Source: Deltaproteobacteria bacterium (GTDB taxonomy: Bacteria; Desulfobacterota; Binatia; Binatales; Binataceae). From it: a stretch of 64,000 nucleotides of DNA. How positions within the stretch are numbered: the first letter of the stretch is position 1; every line of letters starts with the position of its first letter. The position numbers and the translations under genes are program-made. The stretch is from positions 1-64,000 of the forward strand of contig PLDK01000030.1 in NCBI GenBank assembly GCA_003135135.1. The letters are read 5' to 3'. Under the pieces are notes generated by a model. It was not told the origin of the DNA. It saw only the letters and a program-made list of their open reading frames with translations, and searched no databases. Of this stretch, positions 1 to 8,241 are shown piece after piece.

Positions 1-2489
1 GTTTTCGGGGTGCAGGCCACCTGGAACACGCGCGGCGGATACGCATACGCCTGGCTTAGCTGAACGACGCCGGAGTCTGCATACGAACCGCGCCAGGCCG
101 TGATGGCAAATTGAAAACGATGCTGGCCGATTTCCTGAGCGTCGGGCGTTTCGAACTCCGGACCCGCATCACCACGGCGCATCTTCAGGTCTCCGCGCGA
201 AAGCCATCCTACGCATCGCAAGAGCGTCAACAGGATTGTCGTACCGCCGCCGTCTCGCCTGACCTCGGTCTCGTAGATTCCACGGCTCATCATGGCCGCC
301 GAAAACTCCGCGGATTCCACCGCGGTGAACGTCCGATGCGGCGCGGTCGGATAGACATCTTCCGAGACTCCCGCCGGCTCGGTTGGATCGAGCGGGCGGC
401 GGACGATTCCGAAATTCGTGTCGGAGAGCGATTCCATAGTTGCGATCGGCGTGGATAGCGCGACGCGGATACGATGGTCGCGCGCGCGATTATCTATCAC
501 TGCCTCAAAATCCACACGCTCGAGTCCCGGGTAGATAGTGGCCGTCAGTTGTATCGGAACCTCTACAGTCTCCGGCGTGCGCGCCGTGCGATCCGCCGTG
601 AGCGCGCCTGGGAGACCGTAAACCACCGAGAGGCCGATGCGACTTCTCACCGCTGCGCGTTCGATCATGCTGGTGGCGATCGATACCGGCCTCGAGATCG
701 GCGCTGAATCGGCGACCGGGTCGAAGTTGTATTCGTCGCCGCGATCGCCATCATCTTCGAAATAAATTTCAAGGGCCTTGTTGTTTTTCAGGTCGTCGAT
801 TTTAAGGCCGCGCGGCGACGAACTGAGCCTGAAGTATTCGTTCTCGATCGATTCGATCCCGGCGCCATTGGCCGGCGTATTAGTAGCGAGTTCGTCCGCG
901 CGAACGAGCCGATAAAGGCTGAAGCCGGCCTGTGTGAGAGTGTTGTCAACGAAAGTAATTTGCGCCCGCGCGGCCTCCGTAGCCTGGATCCGAAGGGTCG
1001 CCTCGTCAGCCAGTTCCAGGATTCGCCGGCGAAAGCTGTCCGGATCGAGGTCGCTCGCCGGGCTGCCGCTGACGAACACGCGGAGATCGAACCGGTTGTC
1101 CCCGACGCGTTCGAGTTCGAACCGGTTCACGTACTGGTCCATCACCTGGGCGCCGGTGATCAAGCCTTTGAGGTCGGCCGCCTTCAGCTCGATTTCGAAT
1201 GGCTGCGCCAGCCGCGCGACGTCGATCGCGACGGGAATCCGGCGCCCGTCGCTATCCACCGCGACGTAGCATGCGTGGGGATCCTCGACGTTGGTTTCAC
1301 CCGTGACGAGCGCGCGGCGGGCGAACGTCGGATTGAACACCGCGATCGCGGCTTCGCCGCCGGTTTGTGTTGAAAGCACGACATTCGCAGCGCGGCGCGC
1401 CACGACCTCGCCGATCATTGCGGCCTGATCGAAGCGGTAGCGCATGTCCTGATGGACCTGGTCGATCGAGCATCCGCAGATCGAGTCGTGCGGATGGTTC
1501 TGAATCTGTATGCGCCAGGCAACCTCGAGCAGCGCGGTCAGGTCGTCGGCTTGATTCAAATGAAAAGCGAGCGCGGCAAGCGGATCGGCAATCCGCTCGA
1601 GCAGGTATGCGTTCTGGAAGTCTCGCTGCTTTATCCAGGCTCGTGTCGAGCTGACGCCCGGCGTGATATTCGAGCGGGCAGGAGATCGCAATTCTCCGCG
1701 GACGCGAGCCGTGCCGTTGCGGGGAAGCCCGGCAAGCCGCTTTGCGTAATCGTCGAGCGTGCCGACTTCAGCGGTGAATGGCGCGCGTCCGGCTGCTTCC
1801 TTCAGGCGCTCGAAGACGATCGGATTGGGTTCCGCGTGGTCGGTGCCGTTCATCACCAGGATCGGAGCGCCGGCGGAGAACTCGCGTTCCCGCGCGGCGA
1901 TCTCGCTGGCTCGCGCGATCGTTGCATCAGCCGAGTCGGTCGGCAGGCTGGCGCCGTTGGAATAGCCGAAAGGCAGAAAGACCGTGAACAGCGAGCTGCC
2001 GTCGAGCGCTTCCCAGATGAATCGATTGCGATTCACTTCGCGTCCCACGCCGCGGAAAACGACCGCCGCCTTGAGCCCGAAACCCGACAGAATCTGCGGA
2101 AGCTGAGCGGCGTGACCGAATTGGTCGGGCAAATAGCCGGTTTGCGCGGACTTTCCGAATCGCCGCGCGATACGGCTGCCGATCTCAAGATTGCGAATCA
2201 GCGCTTCACCGCTGGCGAGAAAGCTGTCCGCGAGCAGGTACCATGGACCGATTTGGAGCTTGCCGGCTTTCACCAGCTTCGCGATTCGGCGCGCACTGTC
2301 GGGCCGTACTTCGAGGTAATCCTCGAGCACGATCGTCTGGCCGTCAAAGTGAAAACATGGCAGCGCTCCGCTTTCGAGAAGCGCAAGCATCTTGTCCGTC
2401 ATCGTGAGCAGCCGCGCACGCATCCGCTGAAACGATTGATACCACTCGCGATCCCAGTGAGTGTGAACGACGAAATAAAGATGCTCCAT
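1..2489 (-). CDS. GH38 alpha-mannosidase (3' end outside window)
   Basis: A glycoside hydrolase family 38 alpha-mannosidase that should cleave alpha-mannosyl residues, perhaps from mannosylglycerate or oligomannosides. The start ATG is 17 bases after the ROK kinase stop. Visible family marks are the N-terminal HTHWDREW zinc motif (H9, H11, D13), the PDQFGH nucleophile motif (D122), an NGTDHAEPN segment and NHPHDSICGCS with its zinc histidine and aspartate. About 829 codons are open to the window edge with no stop, so the C-terminal beta domains are only partly present. No signal peptide is seen, which suggests a cytoplasmic enzyme. Pairing with a ROK kinase suggests import and phosphorylation of a mannoside-derived sugar; that part is inference. 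Confidence 0.88.
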   Translation of the reverse strand, partial: MEHLYFVVHTHWDREWYQSFQRMRARLLTMTDKMLALLESGALPCFHFDGQTIVLEDYLEVRPDSARRIAKLVKAGKLQIGPWYLLADSFLASGEALIRNLEIGSRIARRFGKSAQTGYLPDQFGHAAQLPQILSGFGLKAAVVFRGVGREVNRNRFIWEALDGSSLFTVFLPFGYSNGASLPTDSADATIARASEIAAREREFSAGAPILVMNGTDHAEPNPIVFERLKEAAGRAPFTAEVGTLDDYAKRLAGLPRNGTARVRGELRSPARSNITPGVSSTRAWIKQRDFQNAYLLERIADPLAALAFHLNQADDLTALLEVAWRIQIQNHPHDSICGCSIDQVHQDMRYRFDQAAMIGEVVARRAANVVLSTQTGGEAAIAVFNPTFARRALVTGETNVEDPHACYVAVDSDGRRIPVAIDVARLAQPFEIELKAADLKGLITGAQVMDQYVNRFELERVGDNRFDLRVFVSGSPASDLDPDSFRRRILELADEATLRIQATEAARAQITFVDNTLTQAGFSLYRLVRADELATNTPANGAGIESIENEYFRLSSSPRGLKIDDLKNNKALEIYFEDDGDRGDEYNFDPVADSAPISRPVSIATSMIERAAVRSRIGLSVVYGLPGALTADRTARTPETVEVPIQLTATIYPGLERVDFEAVIDNRARDHRIRVALSTPIATMESLSDTNFGIVRRPLDPTEPAGVSEDVYPTAPHRTFTAVESAEFSAAMMSRGIYETEVRRDGGGTTILLTLLRCVGWLSRGDLKMRRGDAGPEFETPDAQEIGQHRFQFAITAWRGSYADSGVVQLSQAYAYPPRVFQVACTPK

Positions 2490-2506
2490 GAACCGCACCT
2501 CGCCGG

Positions 2507-3466
2507 TTAGAGTCCCATCGCGACGCATAGCGACGCAACATCACCGATGCGCTCGCCCAATGCAGCCGGCACCACCTGGCAAGACCCGGCAGACGCGGGC
2601 AGGGCCTCGCGCGCCATCACCTCGCGTGCGGGTCCGAGTATCATCTCGCCCGTACGCATCGCCAGCCCACCGATCACAATCCGCTCTGGATTGAGGATAT
2701 CTACCAGAATCGCCAGAACCTGGCCGAGCCGCTCGCCCGTGGAACGAACGATTCGCATCGCGACCGCATCGCCGCGCTTCGCAGCCGTGCAAACGTCGCG
2801 AGCCGTGAGCGTCCCGCGATGGGCCGTCAGAATAGTGCTGCGCCCGTGCATCCGCGCGTCTTCGACGGCTCGCATCGCTACCCGCCCCATCCCGCCGCCG
2901 CTTGCCCATCCCTCGGCTGAACCGCGCTTGTTATGTCCGACCGGGCCGCTGCGGGTGAGCCGCACATGCCCAATCTCTCCGGCGAGATCGTCAGTGCCGT
3001 GGTAAAGTCGCCCATCAACGATGATTCCCGCGCCAAGTCCCGTGCCCATCGTGAGGAAGACGATGTTGTCGAATCCATGCCCCGCGCCGTAGCGATGCTC
3101 GGCGACGGCGCCAGCGTTTGCGTCATTCTCGACGTTGCATCGAACACCGAATTGCCGCTCGAGGATTGCTTTGACTGGAACATCCACCCACGTGGCAAGA
3201 TTGGGCGGCGAATGGATAATCCCGCGCAATCGATCAAGCGGGCCGCCACAGCTTATGCCCATGCCGCGGATTGCCGAACCCGGAAGACCGCGCCTGCTCA
3301 GGATGGCGCCGATTCCCTTACCGATCAGGTCGAGCGCGCGGTTGGGGCCCTTGGAGGGCAGGGTGGCGAACTCGAGACGCTCGCTAACATTCGGCGGCCG
3401 CTGCGAGACGACGATCGCCGTCTTGGTGCCACCGATATCGACACCGATCCAGACTTTTGCGGGCAC
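2507..3466 (-). CDS. ROK-family sugar kinase without the zinc-binding cysteines
   Basis: A 319-residue ROK kinase. It has the N-terminal phosphate loop DIGGTK (about residues 10-15), NDANAGAVAEH with the conserved Asn-Asp, GTGLGAGI and EIGHVRL with the catalytic-region histidine. The usual ROK cysteine motif CxCGxxGCxE is replaced by GPVGHNKRGSAEG, so the structural zinc is probably absent. This variant is known in some ROK subfamilies. Likely substrates are glucose, mannose or a related hexose, but the sequence does not settle which. It lies directly upstream of the GH38 mannosidase, probably in one transcript, and 100 bases downstream of the radical SAM gene. Confidence 0.85.
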   Translation of the reverse strand: MPAKVWIGVDIGGTKTAIVVSQRPPNVSERLEFATLPSKGPNRALDLIGKGIGAILSRRGLPGSAIRGMGISCGGPLDRLRGIIHSPPNLATWVDVPVKAILERQFGVRCNVENDANAGAVAEHRYGAGHGFDNIVFLTMGTGLGAGIIVDGRLYHGTDDLAGEIGHVRLTRSGPVGHNKRGSAEGWASGGGMGRVAMRAVEDARMHGRSTILTAHRGTLTARDVCTAAKRGDAVAMRIVRSTGERLGQVLAILVDILNPERIVIGGLAMRTGEMILGPAREVMAREALPASAGSCQVVPAALGERIGDVASLCVAMGL

Positions 3467-3566
3467 GCGAACTCGCCCTCGACCATTTCAGTAGCGGGTA
3501 AGCTGTATCAAACGATCACCGTTTTCACCAACCGCTGCGGCAAGCTGGTCAGCGAAGCAGGTGGAT

Positions 3567-4760
3567 CTACTTTCCCGCAGCCATCGCTGACTCGGGCAAT
3601 TCTTGCAGCTTCCTCGATTCGTGGCGCTTAAGAATATTGTAATAAGGATCGCGCAGCGCTGCGGTGAAGCCGGCCCCTTCGATGCATTTCACCACGTCAC
3701 GGAGCAGCGCCTCGTTTGGGTCGGGCAAATCCTTGCCGGCCGCCGTGATGCAAGCGTTAATCGCGTTGATCGACCCGGTGCCGCAGAGATCGTTTGCTCC
3801 TGAGCGCAGCGCCCGGCTCGCGACCTCGAAGCCCATCGTGCGCCAGACCGCGCGGTGATTTTCGATGTTGTCGAGCGCAAGCCGCGCGACCGCCACATCG
3901 CGTAAGTACTCATTGACGACCGCATCATTATCGGCAGCAGGAGTGGCCCCGTTGAGGCGAGTATGCTCGAGGCGTGCGGGCCATATCTTGTACGCCGAAA
4001 AGCCGCAACCGTAACGGTCCAATCCGCGATCCTGTTGATCGCGCAGCGCGATCAGATGCTGAACGCGTTGTTCCAGCGTCTCGCCGAATCCGATCACCAT
4101 CCCTACCCACGGGTTGTGGAGGCCGGCCTTCATGGTTGAGTCGATGATTCGGAACCAGTCTCCGGTCTTCATCCGCGTCGGCGCGGTGCGTTCGCGCACT
4201 TCATCGACCAGGATCTCGGCGGCGGCGCCGGGCGTGCCATCCAGTCCGGCATCCTTGAGCTCGCAGAGAATATCCCACGCATCGCGGCCGGTCAGCTTCT
4301 CCAGACCGAGAATCTCCTCGGGGCTGAATGCATCGATGTGGATTTCCGGATAGCGCGATTTGAGGAAGCGCAGCAGATCCAGATACCACTGAAACGGCAA
4401 GTCGGGATTGATGCCGCCCTCGAGCAGAACATCGCGACCGCCGATTTGCCTGAGCTCGTCCATCTGCTCCGCGATTTCATCGAACGTGAGCGTGAAGGCG
4501 CCCTCCTGGTGCCGGGCGCGATAGAACGCGCAAAATCTGCACGCGACGACGCAGATGTTCGTGTAATCGATATTCCCGCCGATGGAATAGGTCGCAATCT
4601 CCGGGTTGCTGCGGCGCAGACGTACTTCGTGAGCGGCAGCCGCCAGATCGTTGGTGGGCAAATCGTAGAGCCCGCGTATCTCGCCGGCGCTGAGCCGATG
4701 TCCGGCAACGGCGCGATCGAGCAGCTTGACGGAAGCATCTTCGTGAGTTGATTGAATCAT
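3567..4760 (-). CDS. MqnC/CofH-like radical SAM enzyme
   Basis: A 397-residue radical SAM protein of the MqnC/MqnE/CofH group. The cluster motif is CVVACRFCAFYR (C70, C74, C77), preceded by GGNIDYTN and followed by LLEGGINPDLPFQWY, as in cyclic dehypoxanthinyl futalosine synthase. The family glycine-rich segment usually read as IPGGGAEIL is TPGAAAEILVDEVR here, and the C-terminal half diverges (LCGTGSINAINACITAAG). No other futalosine-pathway gene is nearby, so a role in menaquinone synthesis is doubtful. An ORF extends 25 codons further upstream, but AGGAG sits just before the ATG at 4760, which was taken as the start. It follows the NarM-like gene by 41 bases in the same gene train. Confidence 0.75.
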   Translation of the reverse strand: MIQSTHEDASVKLLDRAVAGHRLSAGEIRGLYDLPTNDLAAAAHEVRLRRSNPEIATYSIGGNIDYTNICVVACRFCAFYRARHQEGAFTLTFDEIAEQMDELRQIGGRDVLLEGGINPDLPFQWYLDLLRFLKSRYPEIHIDAFSPEEILGLEKLTGRDAWDILCELKDAGLDGTPGAAAEILVDEVRERTAPTRMKTGDWFRIIDSTMKAGLHNPWVGMVIGFGETLEQRVQHLIALRDQQDRGLDRYGCGFSAYKIWPARLEHTRLNGATPAADNDAVVNEYLRDVAVARLALDNIENHRAVWRTMGFEVASRALRSGANDLCGTGSINAINACITAAGKDLPDPNEALLRDVVKCIEGAGFTAALRDPYYNILKRHESRKLQELPESAMAAGK

Positions 4761-4801
4761 CGTAGTTCTCCTGTTTATCGCTGCGCGCCAGTCATGAATA
4801 T

Positions 4802-5251
4802 CTATTGTCGCCGCTTGTCCGTGAACTCGGACCATGCGCTCATAAACTTATCGGCTCCGCCGCGCGCCATCTTTGCCAGCGCGAAGCGTTCATCGGGATC
4901 GAGAAGCGACCAGCGCTCCTGCGACAGCTTAAGCTCGGCGATTAGCCGCGCAACATCCGGCGGCGCCTGGCCGGCGTCGGGCGCCGCGTCGCGCGATCCG
5001 GGTTTCATGATCGCGAGCTCGGTTCCCGCGCGGGTCTTCACCGCGTCGCGCAGAAAGGCCGCCAGAACGTCGCATTCCTCCGGGGATGCGACCGGGAAGT
5101 GGCAGATCACCAGGCGCTCGGACCGCGAGAGCGCCTGCCACTCTTTCAAATGGAGCTTCACGCCAGCCAAGTCCAGCTTGCGCCGTACCGACAGCGGTAT
5201 GAACTCGAGCGTCTCGTACAACTCCTTTTCGAAGTCGAAGCGCCTGAACAT
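4802..5251 (-). CDS. NarM-like nitrate-reductase-associated protein
   Basis: A 149-residue soluble protein resembling the nitrate reductase-associated family (Nitr_red_assoc, cyanobacterial NarM). The N-terminus FDFEKELYETLEFIPLSVRR followed by KLDLAGVKLHLKEWQALS matches the family pattern of FxFExxF, IPMxVRxKLD and GIKLxLxxW. In cyanobacteria NarM is needed for active molybdenum nitrate reductase, and its biochemical role is unclear. No nitrate reductase of that type is visible here, but two DMSO-reductase-family catalytic subunits and moaA are in the same gene train. A maturation role for those enzymes is inferred. There is no signal peptide and no conserved cysteine cluster. Its stop is 41 bases before the radical SAM start. 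Confidence 0.65.
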   Translation of the reverse strand: MFRRFDFEKELYETLEFIPLSVRRKLDLAGVKLHLKEWQALSRSERLVICHFPVASPEECDVLAAFLRDAVKTRAGTELAIMKPGSRDAAPDAGQAPPDVARLIAELKLSQERWSLLDPDERFALAKMARGGADKFMSAWSEFTDKRRQ

Positions 5252-5270
5252 CGGGCTCCCCGCGCGCAGA

Positions 5271-6587
5271 TTACGGCGCAGCTTCAGTCATTGCATTGAC
5301 GGTGAAGAAACTCTTGTCCACCGCACCCATGTTGATGTACCAGGACTCGCGCTCGGTGGCGTCCTGTGCGGGGAGGTAACACATGGTGGCGAATCCGGCG
5401 GTCAGATCATCGATGCTCGCGCCGACCTGGAATACGCGTTTAAACGGGTAAATCGCGACGCGCGCGTCCGCAACGGCGCGATCGCGATATGCCATCCAGG
5501 TCAGATAGTTCTTCCAGAGTTCACCGGCGCGATTGTAGAAGTCCTGGTACATAATGCATTGGGCCTCGGCATCCAGGTACATGACATGGCGGCCGAACAG
5601 CTCGCCGGGAACCCGGTCCATTCGTGCGCGCCCCTCGACGATGTACATCTGGCGCATTTCCCAGCGCTCTGGACATGCGCTGGCGCCGCCGTCGGTCGGG
5701 CAGGTTACTTCAGGCACGTGAGCGGCGGCGATGGAAGCAAGCATGGGTTTCTCGCCGAGGAGGCGCCAGTTGTAGTTTTCATTCTTGGCAGCGAAGCCCT
5801 GAAAATTGTCGAGTGACCATGTAATCGCACCGGCCGAGGATCCCAGGAACGCCTCGCCAAGCCTCCTGACTCGCCGATTCCCGGGCATCCAGCCCCAGGT
5901 GTCGTCACCCTTGAGAGGATCGGCATATCGATAGCGGACGAAGCCGCGGCCACGGTCCTCTTGCGGCGCCAGAAATGGATACTGGCCCATCAGCAAAAGC
6001 CGCCCGGTGCTCAGGAAATCGGGGTCCGTGGGCATCGGCTCGACCTCGGTGCGACCGACGAGGTTGTAACTGGCCAGATGGCCAAACTCGTAGTAGTCGA
6101 TTGGAACGTACGGCCGATTCAAGCCCGCGTACTCGGTGATGCAACTGAAGTCGCGCGCATCATAGTCGTCGGTGGAAGTGGGCCGAAACGTGTCGTTCCA
6201 CATCAGCTTGGTTCCGGCACTGGGATCGTTCGGATCGATGAACGGGAAGGGCAGGCCGGCCACGTATCCCACCAGGCTCCGATGGTCATTGGAAAGCCGG
6301 ACCTGCGAGGAATATTTCTCGGTGGCCTCGCGATACGGCGGAGGCCATTCGATGCGTTCGGTTGGCACGATCTGCATGCTCATCCCGTGGGTTATCCTGA
6401 GATAAACTCCGGGCGACACCAGCTCCTTGGCTTTGTACGCGTTGTTGGGGGTGATGACGTCTCCGGGCCGCACCTGGGCCACGGCGGAGTTCGGCGCGCT
6501 GAGTTGGGTCAAGAGAGCCAGCAGCGCGATCGCAATCAGTCCAACGAGCGTGGGCGGTGAGTCATTGGGGTTGTTCATTTTGTGCAT
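5271..6587 (-). CDS. DUF1329-family exported protein
   Basis: A 438-residue protein with an N-terminal signal sequence (hydrophobic run around residues 15-37, cleavage likely near SAVAQ). The mature part fits the DUF1329 family: an early GxxITPxNAxxAKELVSPGVY-like segment, a conserved tryptophan/arginine-rich middle (WGWMPGNRRVRR), YNWRLLG, and a C-terminal half rich in aromatic residues. DUF1329 proteins are periplasmic or outer-membrane associated, often encoded beside lipid or steroid metabolism genes and RND exporters, with no defined enzymatic role. It lies 23 bases after moaA and 19 bases before the NarM-like gene, so it is co-transcribed with the molybdoenzyme cluster. This suggests a hydrophobic substrate or product, by inference. 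Confidence 0.75.
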   Translation of the reverse strand: MHKMNNPNDSPPTLVGLIAIALLALLTQLSAPNSAVAQVRPGDVITPNNAYKAKELVSPGVYLRITHGMSMQIVPTERIEWPPPYREATEKYSSQVRLSNDHRSLVGYVAGLPFPFIDPNDPSAGTKLMWNDTFRPTSTDDYDARDFSCITEYAGLNRPYVPIDYYEFGHLASYNLVGRTEVEPMPTDPDFLSTGRLLLMGQYPFLAPQEDRGRGFVRYRYADPLKGDDTWGWMPGNRRVRRLGEAFLGSSAGAITWSLDNFQGFAAKNENYNWRLLGEKPMLASIAAAHVPEVTCPTDGGASACPERWEMRQMYIVEGRARMDRVPGELFGRHVMYLDAEAQCIMYQDFYNRAGELWKNYLTWMAYRDRAVADARVAIYPFKRVFQVGASIDDLTAGFATMCYLPAQDATERESWYINMGAVDKSFFTVNAMTEAAP

Positions 6588-6610
6588 AGGGTACCCTCTG
6601 CGCGCTGCAT

Positions 6611-7633
6611 TCAGCCCCCGAGCACGTGCATCCCCACATTCCCGCGATCCATTGAAGCGGAGCTTTCGACGAAGCCGGGGGACTTATTCCGGATCGCCGC
6701 TTCCATCCGCGATTCAAGCAATTCTGAATTGACCGTGGGGCGGATCGCGCTTTTGAGATCGACGCCGGTGGGCGAGAACAAGCACGCGAACAGCCTGCCA
6801 TCGGCAGTGAGCCGGACGCGATCGCATCGCGCGCAGAACGGATTGGAGATTGTCGAAATCACACCGAGGCGGAAGTGTCCGTTCAAGAGATAGTAGCTCG
6901 CCGGCTCCTCGGTGCGCGCGAGCGGCTCGATCTCGAAATCCCGCTCCAGCAGCGCGACGATCTCGCGCTCGGTGAAGACCTTATCGGCACTCCAAAGACC
7001 GCGACTGTCCAGCGGCATGAACTCGATAAAGCGCAGAGGGATGCCGGCGCGATATGCCCAGGCAGCGAGCGCTGGAATTTCCGTATCATTGGTCCCGCGC
7101 ATCACGACGGCGTTGAGTTTCACCGGTAGTCCGGCCTCTCGCGCACTGTCGATCCCGCGCAGAACCTCGTGCAGGTCGCCGCCGCCGGTTACCTGGTGAA
7201 ATCGGTCGGGAGACAGCGAGTCGAGGCTGACGTTGACGCCGTCGAGGCCCGAATCCGCGAGTTCGCGCGCATACCGCGCCAGCAGGGCGCCGTTGGTCGA
7301 GAGCGAGACGCGTCGAAGGCCGGAGGCTCGCAGGCCGTGGAGCATGGACACGAATCGTGGCGCACCGCTGCGAAGGAGAGGCTCGCCGCCGGTCAGGCGT
7401 ATCTGTTCGACTCCGAAGCGAGCGACGAAAACGGTCGCCAGATGATGAAGTTCTTCGAGGCTGAGGACGACATCCTTGGGACCCCAGACCGGACACTCCG
7501 GCATGCAGTAAACGCAACGGAAATTGCAGCGATCGGTCAGCGAGATGCGCAGTTTCTTCATGATGCGCCCGAATCGGTCGCGCAGCTGCGACGGCTGAGT
7601 TCGGACGGGTGCGCTTTGGTTATCTGGTAGCAC
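6611..7633 (-). CDS. moaA: GTP 3',8-cyclase MoaA
   Basis: A 340-residue radical SAM enzyme catalysing the first step of molybdopterin synthesis, GTP to 3',8-cyclo-7,8-dihydro-GTP. Diagnostic features are LRISLTDRCNFRCVYCMP (C36, C40, C43), TGGEPLLR, the C-terminal second cluster FCARCDRVRL with a later cysteine (C267, C270, C284) and the terminal Gly-Gly needed by MoaA. The GTG at 7633 was kept because the family N-terminus (LRDRFGR before the cluster) must be included; an internal ATG at 7561 would remove it. No other moa or moe gene is in the window, so this copy looks dedicated to the neighbouring molybdoenzymes. Confidence 0.9.
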   Translation of the reverse strand: MLPDNQSAPVRTQPSQLRDRFGRIMKKLRISLTDRCNFRCVYCMPECPVWGPKDVVLSLEELHHLATVFVARFGVEQIRLTGGEPLLRSGAPRFVSMLHGLRASGLRRVSLSTNGALLARYARELADSGLDGVNVSLDSLSPDRFHQVTGGGDLHEVLRGIDSAREAGLPVKLNAVVMRGTNDTEIPALAAWAYRAGIPLRFIEFMPLDSRGLWSADKVFTEREIVALLERDFEIEPLARTEEPASYYLLNGHFRLGVISTISNPFCARCDRVRLTADGRLFACLFSPTGVDLKSAIRPTVNSELLESRMEAAIRNKSPGFVESSASMDRGNVGMHVLGG

Positions 7634-7710
7634 GGGTCGTCTATCCCATGCGCCGCGCGAACGGCGCGCCGCTCAAGAGAGCTGCGGTCGGTGGTCTCGC
7701 GGTCAGCATC

Positions 7711-8241
7711 TCAGGCACCAAAACCTCCGAAGCGCAGAAAACCGCCAATGACTATAATGATCGTTGACGCGATCACGTTGTAACGCGCCAGACGCTTCAT
7801 CCACTTCGCATAGTCCATGGCGTTGGTACGCGAGCCCTCGACCTGCTGACGGCTGGCATCGTAGGGAAGTTTGACCACGACGCGCGGGCGCAGGTAGAAG
7901 GTCAGGATTGCGGCGGTGATTATCAAGGTAAACCAGAGCGTGATCATCGACAGCAGGGCGATGCCGTAACCGCCGAAGAGGAAGCTCGGGTCGAGCAACG
8001 ACGGCAAATCGCCCAATCGCCACAGCAGCAGGAGTCCGCTCAGTGGGGATCCGATCAGGGCGATCCAGTTCAGCCAGGCGAAGTCGGTGCCGAGCTTGTC
8101 GCCGAGCCGCGCCGCCTGGCCGGGCGGAATCAGATCGAGGCGCGGGGTCAAAAGGAAATCCAGAAACACATTGGAGCCGACAAACACGGCTGCAAAAAAA
8201 AGATGAAACGAAACCAGAATTTGTAGATCGAGAGATTTCAC
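7711..8241 (-). CDS. Four-helix integral membrane protein
   Basis: A 176-residue hydrophobic protein. Four membrane segments can be read at about residues 10-30, 55-78, 88-115 and 152-172. A basic loop lies between the third and fourth, and a hydrophilic stretch (YDASRQQVEGSRTNAMDYAK) precedes the last. It has some resemblance to small CopD/DUF4149-type membrane proteins, but no histidine-ligand pattern for heme b could be assigned with confidence. It overlaps the U32 gene by four bases (ATGA), so the two are translationally coupled. It may be the membrane or quinone-side partner of this cluster; that is inference. Confidence 0.6.
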   Translation of the reverse strand: MKSLDLQILVSFHLFFAAVFVGSNVFLDFLLTPRLDLIPPGQAARLGDKLGTDFAWLNWIALIGSPLSGLLLLWRLGDLPSLLDPSFLFGGYGIALLSMITLWFTLIITAAILTFYLRPRVVVKLPYDASRQQVEGSRTNAMDYAKWMKRLARYNVIASTIIIVIGGFLRFGGFGA

